A stretch of 64,000 bases of DNA from SpSt-1165 sp964391725 (GTDB taxonomy: Bacteria; Chloroflexota; Anaerolineae; Anaerolineales; Anaerolineaceae), in contig CAYMNB010000010.1 in assembly GCA_964391725.1 (NCBI GenBank), positions 1 through 64,000 of the forward strand. Reading direction: 5' to 3'. Position 1 is the first letter of the stretch. Each line of letters opens with the position of its first letter. The notes under the pieces are model-generated. The model was not told the origin of the DNA. It did no database searches and was given only the letters and a program-made list of their open reading frames with translations. A program made the translations under genes and the position numbers. Below are positions 57,439 through 64,000 of the stretch, in pieces.

Positions 57439-59859
57439 TTATCCCAGTAAATGATAACGCCGCAGACGCAGGCTGTTACTCACCACAAATATCGAGCTGA
57501 TGGCCATGGCTGCCGCCGCAAACATCGGATGCAGCCAACCCAAAGCCGCGACAGGGATTAACACCACGTTGTAGAAAAACGCCCAGAATAGATTCTGTTT
57601 GATGGTTTTGAACACTTTCTTCGACAAATGAATGGCGTTGACCACACCAGTCACATCTCCTTTGATCAACACAATGTCGGCGGTTTCGATGGCCACATCT
57701 GTGCCGGTGCCCAGAGCGATACCCACAGAAGCCTGTGCCAGCGCAGGCGCATCATTGATGCCGTCACCCACCATGGCTACCACCTGGTTTCCTTCCTGTG
57801 CTTTTCTGACAGTCTCCGCCTTGTCACCTGGCATCACCTCAGCATAGACCTCATCAATACCCAGTTGGGCAGCGATCGCCTCCGCCGTCCTTCTGTTATC
57901 ACCGGTCAACAATGCGGTCGAAATCCGTCGTTGGTGCAGTAGAGAAACAGCCTGCTTTGCTTCTTTTTTCAAGGTATCCGCCACGGCAACCAGCCCCATT
58001 AATCTGCCATCCAGCGCCACCCCAACCACCGTCTTTCCCTGGTTCTGCCAACCAGCGATGATGTCAGCATGAACATCGGCTGTCAGGTAACCAATCTCTT
58101 TCAGATACCGCGGAGATGCCACCAACCCTTTACCAACCGGCAATGTGCCTTCGATACCGCGTCCTTCCAACGCCTGAAAATCGGTTAATGGCAATAACTC
58201 CATCTCACGTTGCTTCACCTCGGCCAGAATCGCTGTACCAATCGGATGCTCGCTGCCTTGTTCCAACGACGCACAGATACGCAGCACTTCGCTTTCTTGT
58301 CCTTGTTCAATGGCGTAGATGTCTGTCACAGCTGGTTTTCCTTCGGTCAGTGTTCCGGTTTTATCAAAGATAACTGAATGGACACCGCCAGCGCGTTCCA
58401 AAATTTCACCATTTTTGAACAAGATGCCATGCTTCGCTCCCAGACCAGTTCCCACGATGATAGCTGTTGGTGTTGCCAGCCCCATGGCGCAGGGACAGGC
58501 GATCACCAACACCGCCACGGTATTGATCAATGCCCTGGTGATTGCGGTAACATCGGAGGCGGGCGGTAATGGCACAAAGAAATACCACACCACAAATGTA
58601 ATCGTTGCGATCACCAACACCACCGGTACAAAAACTGCCGAAATTTGGTCCGCTACACGCTGAATGGGCGCTCGGGTTGCCTGGGCAGCCTCCACCAACT
58701 TGATGATCTGCGATAGCAATGTCGATTCACCAACGTTGGTAGCACGGAATTTGAACATCCCGGTCTGATTGATGGTGGCTCCAATAACTTTGTCGCCAGG
58801 TGCTTTGCTGACCGGCATAGATTCGCCAGTCACCATTGATTCATCAATGGTCGATTTTCCCTCTACCAGCACCCCGTCCACAGGGATCTTCTCGCCTGGC
58901 CGTACAACGATGATATCACCTTCAAGCACATCTTCAAACGCAATTTCTATCTCTTCACCCAGGCGGATCACATGAGCAGTTTCCGCCTGTAAACTCAGCA
59001 ATTCCCGCACTGCCGCGCTGGTATTGCCTTTGGCGCGTGCTTCCAAAAATTTACCGACTTTGATAAGCGTGATGATGAGCGCTGACACCTCAAAATAGAC
59101 ATGTCCGGGAAAGACGCCTGCCATGACGAAGATGGAATAAAAATAAGCCGCGCTGGAACCAAGCGCAACCAGCACATCCATGCTGGCGCCGCCGCCCCGC
59201 ACTGATTTAAAAGCTCCCACATAGTAATCCCAACCTACAATGAATTGCACCGGCGTTGCCAGGATTAAAAACAGCCAATCCATCCAGCCAGCATGCATCA
59301 ATGACATCGGCAGCAACTGGAAATCACGCCCCATAGACAGGATAAAGAGCGGTGTTGAGAGAATGATGCCCAAAATGAGCAGCCTGCGCTGATGGGCAAC
59401 TTCTTTCTTGCGGGCGATCCCTTCGACATCTTCCTCAATCAGCGAATCTTCTGGAACCTGAAACCCTGCAGCGGCCAATTGATGCAACAGATCTTTAGGT
59501 TTAATCACCGTAGGAATGTAACGGACGGCTACCTCTCCCCCATTGCTCTCAGCAGTTATGATCCCCAAGACGCCCATCAGCTGAGTGAGTTTGGCGCCGA
59601 TATCTGCTGGCAGCCACTTTTTTGGGATAGGCAGCGATAGTTCACCAGTTGGCACCTGATACCCATATTTCTCGATACGCTCGACGATTTCTTTGAGTGT
59701 GGTTTCCTCTGGATCAAAAGCGACCATGCCGCGTTCGTTGGCAAGGTTAAATGTGGCTTCTGCCACACCGCTGCCTTTTTTCGAAGCACGTTCCAATGTG
59801 GAGACACAATTGGCACAGGTCATGCCAATGATCGGTAAAACAACTTGCTGCATGGACAT
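57439..59859 (-). CDS. copA: Copper-translocating P1B-type ATPase
   Basis: An 806 aa heavy-metal ATPase. One functional N-terminal HMA domain (IIGMTCANC, residues 10-18) is followed by a second domain (about 70-140) that has lost both Cys. The membrane metal site CPCAMGLATP, the phosphorylated Asp in DKTGTLTEG, the EHPIG nucleotide-binding motif and GDGINDAPALAQA are intact, as expected for a Cu+ exporter with eight helices. The gene ends 3 bases from the ABC-F gene stop (convergent) and begins 58 bases after copZ, so it is probably in the same operon. Confidence 0.93.
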   Translation of the reverse strand: MSMQQVVLPIIGMTCANCVSTLERASKKGSGVAEATFNLANERGMVAFDPEETTLKEIVERIEKYGYQVPTGELSLPIPKKWLPADIGAKLTQLMGVLGIITAESNGGEVAVRYIPTVIKPKDLLHQLAAAGFQVPEDSLIEEDVEGIARKKEVAHQRRLLILGIILSTPLFILSMGRDFQLLPMSLMHAGWMDWLFLILATPVQFIVGWDYYVGAFKSVRGGGASMDVLVALGSSAAYFYSIFVMAGVFPGHVYFEVSALIITLIKVGKFLEARAKGNTSAAVRELLSLQAETAHVIRLGEEIEIAFEDVLEGDIIVVRPGEKIPVDGVLVEGKSTIDESMVTGESMPVSKAPGDKVIGATINQTGMFKFRATNVGESTLLSQIIKLVEAAQATRAPIQRVADQISAVFVPVVLVIATITFVVWYFFVPLPPASDVTAITRALINTVAVLVIACPCAMGLATPTAIIVGTGLGAKHGILFKNGEILERAGGVHSVIFDKTGTLTEGKPAVTDIYAIEQGQESEVLRICASLEQGSEHPIGTAILAEVKQREMELLPLTDFQALEGRGIEGTLPVGKGLVASPRYLKEIGYLTADVHADIIAGWQNQGKTVVGVALDGRLMGLVAVADTLKKEAKQAVSLLHQRRISTALLTGDNRRTAEAIAAQLGIDEVYAEVMPGDKAETVRKAQEGNQVVAMVGDGINDAPALAQASVGIALGTGTDVAIETADIVLIKGDVTGVVNAIHLSKKVFKTIKQNLFWAFFYNVVLIPVAALGWLHPMFAAAAMAISSIFVVSNSLRLRRYHLLG

Positions 59860-59917
59860 ATCATACCGCCTTGGGCTTAGATGGAAAATTTATATTTTGA
59901 TACCAAGCGTCAATAGG

Positions 59918-60121
59918 TCAATCGGCTGCCGGATAACCGATTTCGCTGAGAATGGCCCGCACCGCAGAATCATCTGCCGGAGCATCATAGGTAACGGAAA
60001 CCTGTTTGTTATCAACGTCAACGTTTACTGCGCTGATGCCGACCACATCGCTCAATTCAACTTTAATTGTCATCGCACAATGATTGCAATGAATGGCAGG
60101 TACTTGGTAGGTATTCTGCAT
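59918..60121 (-). CDS. copZ: Copper chaperone CopZ-like HMA protein
   Basis: A 67 aa single HMA domain with the metal motif IHCNHC (CxxC, about residues 10-15; His instead of Met-Thr before the first Cys). CopZ-type chaperones hand Cu+ to CopA. Start by ATG after AAAGGA. The first gene of the copZ-copA unit; no CsoR-type repressor is adjacent. Confidence 0.85.
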   Translation of the reverse strand: MQNTYQVPAIHCNHCAMTIKVELSDVVGISAVNVDVDNKQVSVTYDAPADDSAVRAILSEIGYPAAD

Positions 60122-60159
60122 GTTCTGTCCTTTACATGGAATTAAATATATTTTTCTAT

Positions 60160-60165
60160 ATTATA
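60160..60165 (-). promoter_or_regulatory. -10 of the copZ-copA unit
   Basis: TATAAT on the minus strand, about 38 bases before the copZ ATG. The region is AT-rich, with no clear CueR or CsoR palindrome. Confidence 0.4.
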
Positions 60166-60223
60166 TACCATTAATTCGGCATAGTATGTAAATTTTTTAT
60201 CAGAATTTCCGAATCACCGAAGT

Positions 60224-60718
60224 TTACTCTGAGAATCGCTCCCAGCGAGTCACTTCTTCGAGTGATTTTTTCTCCCTGTGTGGCTGCTCTGCCGAAACAC
60301 CTACGGTGATCAAAGTCTGTATGCGTAATTTTGTTGGAACACTCAACAACTGTTTCAATTCTTCTTCCACGCGCTGGGTGGTTCCTTCCAACCAACAGGA
60401 ACCGTAGCCAAGCGCGGTTGCTGCCAGCAATATATTTTCTGTCGCAGCTGAGCCATCCTGCAGCCAATAAGGTGCTGTGGGATCCATCACCAGCGCTATG
60501 ACCGCACCAGCTTTGGCGATCCAGGGGTTCATCCATCGACTGATTTGATCGATGGTATCCTGCTCAGTAATGATCACAAAAGTCCATGCCTGGCGGTTGT
60601 AACCGCTGGCCGCCAGTCTACCTGCATCGATGATCATCAACAGATCGTCTTTAGGAATACGCTCTCCAGTATAGGCGCGAATCGACCTGCGCTTCTTTAC
60701 AGCATCAAAAAATTCCAT
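60224..60718 (-). CDS. Nitroreductase-family FMN-dependent oxidoreductase
   Basis: 164 aa flavoenzyme with the start FFDAVKKRRSIRAYTGE, the FMN-binding ASGYNRQAWTFVIIT, and LLAATALGYGSCWLEG (FMN phosphate region). This is the short subgroup. Substrate unknown; members reduce nitro compounds or quinones, or dehalogenate. Confidence 0.88.
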   Translation of the reverse strand: MEFFDAVKKRRSIRAYTGERIPKDDLLMIIDAGRLAASGYNRQAWTFVIITEQDTIDQISRWMNPWIAKAGAVIALVMDPTAPYWLQDGSAATENILLAATALGYGSCWLEGTTQRVEEELKQLLSVPTKLRIQTLITVGVSAEQPHREKKSLEEVTRWERFSE

Positions 60719-60730
60719 GGTATCTCACAA

Positions 60731-61675
60731 TCAATAAATATATGCCCATTCGATCAGCCACCCTTTGAGCAGTGCAGACAGGTCGATATTCAGCGATGGG
60801 TCAAAAAGCCGAACTCCATGCTCGTTGCCATCAGCGATCACGGCCTGATAACCGGTGCCTTCGACATCCTGACAGGTCTGTGCGCTCAACGCATCCCCTT
60901 CAGAAGCCACACAACGCACTGGGATACCTGCCTGGGTCAAAGATTCAACAGAGGAGGCAAAATCCTGCTCCAAATAACTGCCGGGTGAAATTGACACCAC
61001 CCCCGAGCAGTTGATCCCTTCTATCTCCAACATACGTTCACAGGCATTCACCGCGGCGTCTGCCCCGATGCTTGTGCCAACCACCAGGATGCGTGAAGGA
61101 TCCACAAACCGGAAGGAAGCCACCGCTTCAATGGCGGCCGAGGCATCGTTGATCCATTCCTCTCTTGATTCCACACTATCTTCCTTGCATCCGCCCAGAC
61201 AATTTCGGAAAGTGAAGGTAAACACCGCAAAATCGAATCCTTCATTCATGGGAGAAAACCAGCTGGGGTCAGTCCATGGTTCACCGCCACTACGCACACT
61301 GGCCGCCATGTCCCGATTTTGCAGCCAGGGAGCAATAGCGATCCATTCGATATTATGATCCATGGGGTATTGATGCATGAGAATCACAACGGGGGCGTTG
61401 GGATAAGCCGGCGGATAGAAATCGCCGTCAATGGTTGCCCCATCATTGGTTACAAAGCGAAACGCAAGCGGTTCCACCGGCAAAGGAGTCGGCTCAACAG
61501 CGGCTTCTTCCATGGGTGCACCATTTTCTTCAACCGGGTCTCCCTCATCCAATGGAGCAATTTCGCCGGTTGGTTCCACGGCAACCGTTGCATCAACCAT
61601 ATCAGCATCTTGTTGCTGGCAGGCACTCAGTATCACAAGAATCACCATCAAGTTCAATAACCACAGTTTCTTCAT
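60731..61675 (-). CDS. Lipoprotein with alpha/beta-hydrolase domain (dienelactone-hydrolase-like)
   Basis: The lipobox LSAC places the lipid Cys at residue 19, followed by an acidic Pro-rich linker (EPTPLPVEPL, about 63-72). The domain has PVVILMHQYPMDH with the oxyanion region and the nucleophile elbow GTSIGADAAVNA (GxSxG). The catalytic Asp is possibly in SEGDALSAQ and His in NEHGVRLFD. An extracellular esterase or peptidase anchored to the membrane is likely. No substrate clue in the neighbours. Confidence 0.8.
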   Translation of the reverse strand: MKKLWLLNLMVILVILSACQQQDADMVDATVAVEPTGEIAPLDEGDPVEENGAPMEEAAVEPTPLPVEPLAFRFVTNDGATIDGDFYPPAYPNAPVVILMHQYPMDHNIEWIAIAPWLQNRDMAASVRSGGEPWTDPSWFSPMNEGFDFAVFTFTFRNCLGGCKEDSVESREEWINDASAAIEAVASFRFVDPSRILVVGTSIGADAAVNACERMLEIEGINCSGVVSISPGSYLEQDFASSVESLTQAGIPVRCVASEGDALSAQTCQDVEGTGYQAVIADGNEHGVRLFDPSLNIDLSALLKGWLIEWAYIY

Positions 61676-61734
61676 AGGATGGGCTCCGTTTCTTCAATTC
61701 TCACAGTATAGTATTGTACATGAAAGCGGTTATT

Positions 61735-62934
61735 CTAACCAGATTTCACACAAACCAGCCCCTTGAGATATTCCGATTCAGGAAAATTGAGCAGAATGGG
61801 ATGGTCGCGGTCCTGGTGTAACTGGCGCACAATCTGGTACTCACCGCCCGCATCCAGCGCTGCCCCCTCTACGATCTGCCGGAAGAACTCGGCTGAAATA
61901 CCACCAGAGCAAGAAAATGTAAATAGCAAGCCGCCTGGACGCAGCAACTTCATCGCCAGCAAATTGATGTCTTTGTAACCGCGGGCTGCCTTCTGTGCCT
62001 GTGATTTTGTATGCGCGAATTTGGGCGGATCGAGGATTATGCAATCAAAAAAGCGCCGTGAATCACGGAAGGTTCGCAATGCCTGGAAAACATCAGCTCC
62101 CAGCCATTCGTGCTCGCTCTCATCAAACCCATTCAAGGCAAAATTCATTTTCGCTGTTGCCAGGGCATCTTCTGACGAATCAATGGATGTAATTCGCCTT
62201 GCTCCACCTGCCAATGCATACACCCCAAAAGCTCCGGTGTAGCTGAAACAGTTCAACACCTCGCTGCCGGGCAAAACCATCTCTCGCAGTATTTGACGAT
62301 TACGACGCTGGTCCAGATAAAAACCGGTCTTCTGCCCGCCTGAGATATCGACTTGAAATGACAGGCCGTTTTCCTGAATGTTGAACAGTTCAGGCTGCAT
62401 GCCATGTATAACCCCGATACGCGGCTCTAGTCCTTCCAAAACCCGCACGTCCACATCGGAGCGTTCGAAAATCTGTATCCCGTCCAATAGCGAAAGCAAG
62501 CTGTCGGCTATTTCTTTCCGCCAAAATTCTACACCGGCCGAAAGAATTTGCACTACCAGAAACTGTGCGTATCGATCCACGATCATGCCAGGCAAGCCAT
62601 CTGACTCGCCATGCACCAACCGCATGGCGTTGGTCTCCTTCTCAATACCCAGCCGTTGCCGCATGTCAATTGCAAGATTAAGCCGCTGCTTCAGAAAGGC
62701 TTGATCGACCATATCCTCCGCATCCCATGTCCAAATTCGCACACGGATGGCAGAAGACGGGCTGTAAGCCCCTCTGGCGAGCCAGGTACCGGTAGAATCT
62801 ACCACATCCACCGTACAGCCTGGTTGTACCTCTCCATCACAACGCTCAACCGCCCCGGAATAGATCCAGGGGTGGCGTTTCAAAATAGACCTCTCCCGCC
62901 CCTTCTTTAACACCACTCTCGGCAAAGCTTTCAT
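61735..62934 (-). CDS. Class I rRNA large-subunit methyltransferase, RlmI family
   Basis: 399 aa: an N-terminal PUA domain (RSILKRHPWIYSGAVER) and a C-terminal SAM-binding domain with NCFSYTGAFGVYALAGGA and DPPKFAHTKSQ (catalytic-type PPxF), ending with a conserved NFPESEYLKGL. RlmI methylates C1962 of 23S rRNA at C5. ATGA overlap with ligA couples them. Confidence 0.88.
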   Translation of the reverse strand: MKALPRVVLKKGRERSILKRHPWIYSGAVERCDGEVQPGCTVDVVDSTGTWLARGAYSPSSAIRVRIWTWDAEDMVDQAFLKQRLNLAIDMRQRLGIEKETNAMRLVHGESDGLPGMIVDRYAQFLVVQILSAGVEFWRKEIADSLLSLLDGIQIFERSDVDVRVLEGLEPRIGVIHGMQPELFNIQENGLSFQVDISGGQKTGFYLDQRRNRQILREMVLPGSEVLNCFSYTGAFGVYALAGGARRITSIDSSEDALATAKMNFALNGFDESEHEWLGADVFQALRTFRDSRRFFDCIILDPPKFAHTKSQAQKAARGYKDINLLAMKLLRPGGLLFTFSCSGGISAEFFRQIVEGAALDAGGEYQIVRQLHQDRDHPILLNFPESEYLKGLVCVKSG

Positions 62935-64000
62935 CCTGCCGCCTCAGTGATCATACGATCAATATCTTCTTCGCTCACAATCGCCACCCCCAATGCTTTG
63001 GCTTTATCCAGCTTGGAACCCGCTGATTCTCCCGCCACCAGATAATCAGTGTTTTTGCTGACAGCGCCGGTCACCTTGCCGCCATGCTCTTCAAGAAAAG
63101 CCTGCATCTCGCTCCTTGAACGGTTTGGCAAGGTTCCCGTGATCACAAACGTCTGGCCGGCAAAGACCTGTACAGAAGTTTGCTCTTCGACTGTTTCTTC
63201 CATGGTTAGAGACAAGCCCACATGGCGCAGCTTTTCGATCAGTTGTTTGTTTCTGGGAGTCGAGAACCAGTCCAGTATCGATTGTGCGATATTGGGACCG
63301 ACACCCGGCAGCGCTTCCAGTTCATCCTGGCTGGCCTGGCCGAGGGTATCGATCGAGCGGAAATGACGGGCCAGATCATTGGCCATCACCTCACCAACAC
63401 CGCGAATCCCCAACCCATTAATCAATCTTGCCAAAGGCCGTTTTTTGGAGTCTTCAATAGCGTTGAGTAGATTATCGACCTTCTTCTCGCCAAAACCATC
63501 CAAAGCCAACAGTTTGTCACGATCCAGTTGATACAGATCCGCCAGGTCCTTAACCATGCCGATTTCTGCCAGTTGGGCAGCGATCTTGATGCCCAATCCT
63601 TCAATATTCATTGCGCCTAACGACACAAAATGTTCCAGGTTGCGCACCAGTTGTGCCGGACAATTGGTGTTGACACAATAGACCGCAACTTCGCCCTCTA
63701 TATGCTCCACCGGCGAGCCGCACGATGGGCAGGTTTCTGGAATTTCATATACTTGCTCTTCACCACTGCGGGCATCTATGATGGGGCCGACAATATAAGG
63801 GATCACATCGCCTGCCCGCTTGATGACCACCCGGTCACCCACCCGGATATCTTTTTGTTCAATGAAATCAAAATTGTGCAAGGTGGCATGTTGCACGGTC
63901 ACTCCGCCAACCTCAACCGGCTGCAATACTGCGTAGGGTGTGATCACCCCGGTGCGGCCGACATTGGTTCTGATTTCCAATAAAGTGGTGATTTCCTCTC
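62931..64000 (-). CDS. ligA: NAD+-dependent DNA ligase, C-terminal part (continues past the right edge)
   Basis: Partial: the frame is open to the last base of the window on the minus strand. Visible parts, in order: the end of the adenylation domain (VGRTGVITPYAVLQPVEVGG), OB fold, zinc finger (CPSCGSPVEH with VYCVNTNCPAQ), helix-hairpin-helix segment (MNIEGLGIKIAAQL ... GLGIRGVGEVMANDLA) and a BRCT domain (VFAGQTFVITGTLPNRSR). The active-site Lys lies outside. The track-independent start is not visible; the internal TTG at 63980 should not be used. Confidence 0.95.
   Translation of the reverse strand, partial: EEITTLLEIRTNVGRTGVITPYAVLQPVEVGGVTVQHATLHNFDFIEQKDIRVGDRVVIKRAGDVIPYIVGPIIDARSGEEQVYEIPETCPSCGSPVEHIEGEVAVYCVNTNCPAQLVRNLEHFVSLGAMNIEGLGIKIAAQLAEIGMVKDLADLYQLDRDKLLALDGFGEKKVDNLLNAIEDSKKRPLARLINGLGIRGVGEVMANDLARHFRSIDTLGQASQDELEALPGVGPNIAQSILDWFSTPRNKQLIEKLRHVGLSLTMEETVEEQTSVQVFAGQTFVITGTLPNRSRSEMQAFLEEHGGKVTGAVSKNTDYLVAGESAGSKLDKAKALGVAIVSEEDIDRMITEAAG

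Noticed and set aside
1..64000. CRISPR arrays, tRNA/rRNA genes, insertion sequences or prophage
   Set aside because: No regularly spaced repeats, cloverleaf-like intergenic sequence, transposase, integrase or terminal inverted repeats were seen; all longer gaps were inspected.

Overview
The window looks like a chromosomal segment of a Chloroflexota bacterium of the Anaerolineae type. The evidence is indirect: roughly half G+C, dense short operons with ATGA overlaps, Thr/Pro-rich linkers in secreted proteins (repeats of the kind TKTNTPVP), many lipoproteins and polytopic membrane proteins but no outer-membrane exporter, and housekeeping genes of a free-living heterotroph. No rRNA, tRNA, CRISPR, phage or insertion sequence was seen. 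The last gene (ligA, minus strand) runs off the right edge.

Layout. (1) 109-9272, plus strand: a nucleotide-sugar or glycan-modification locus in three transcription units. Unit one is E1-alpha, E1-beta and a protein fusing a lipoyl domain and an E3/E1-binding-like domain to a NeuD/PglD-type sugar acyltransferase. Unit two is a zinc-finger methyltransferase, a GmhA-type sugar isomerase and a Gfo/Idh/MocA oxidoreductase. Unit three is cysC-cysD-cysN for PAPS synthesis, with a decayed APS-kinase domain on CysN. (2) 9295-19102: PhaR-like regulator and phasin, a UbiB-type kinase, rluB-scpB, two lipoproteins, a UDP-glucuronate decarboxylase, GtrA, a BchI-like AAA ATPase and an RsmD variant. (3) 19146-25590: NUDIX hydrolase, class II aldolase, phosphofructokinase with the PPi-type signature, a NarX/DesK-type histidine kinase and a proton-pumping pyrophosphatase, i.e. 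a pyrophosphate-linked glycolysis block. (4) 25753-34255: manA, a 2-hydroxyacid dehydrogenase, a TrmH-family methyltransferase, and a LacI regulator with two GH94 phosphorylases behind a perfect CebR-like operator. (5) 34351-37752: a membrane protein with a degenerate GGDEF-like domain and a BcsB-like protein without a BcsA.

(6) 37807-53000: a divergent Wzx/Wzy-type exopolysaccharide cluster. The minus arm carries a phosphoglycosyl transferase, a flippase fused in frame to a glycosyltransferase, three more GT4 enzymes, a deacetylase and an acetyltransferase. The plus arm carries an oxidoreductase, a DegT aminotransferase, a Wzz/BY-kinase-like protein and a Wzy/WaaL-like protein. The oxidoreductase, aminotransferase and acetyltransferase together resemble the WbpB/E/D steps to a diacetamido-uronate. 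(7) 53125-64000: a Ser/Thr kinase, AEC transporter, an ABC-F protein with a possible attenuating leader, copZ-copA, a nitroreductase, a lipoprotein hydrolase, an RlmI-family methyltransferase and ligA.

The most unusual element is the E1-alpha/E1-beta/lipoyl-NeuD set (109-3151). It suggests that an acyl group made from a 2-oxoacid could be handed from lipoamide directly to a sugar without going through CoA. Other notable items are the flippase-glycosyltransferase fusion with a preserved internal ribosome binding site, the recurring TGnTATAAT promoters (one apparently leaderless), the PPi-PFK/H+-PPase neighbourhood and the LacI operator.
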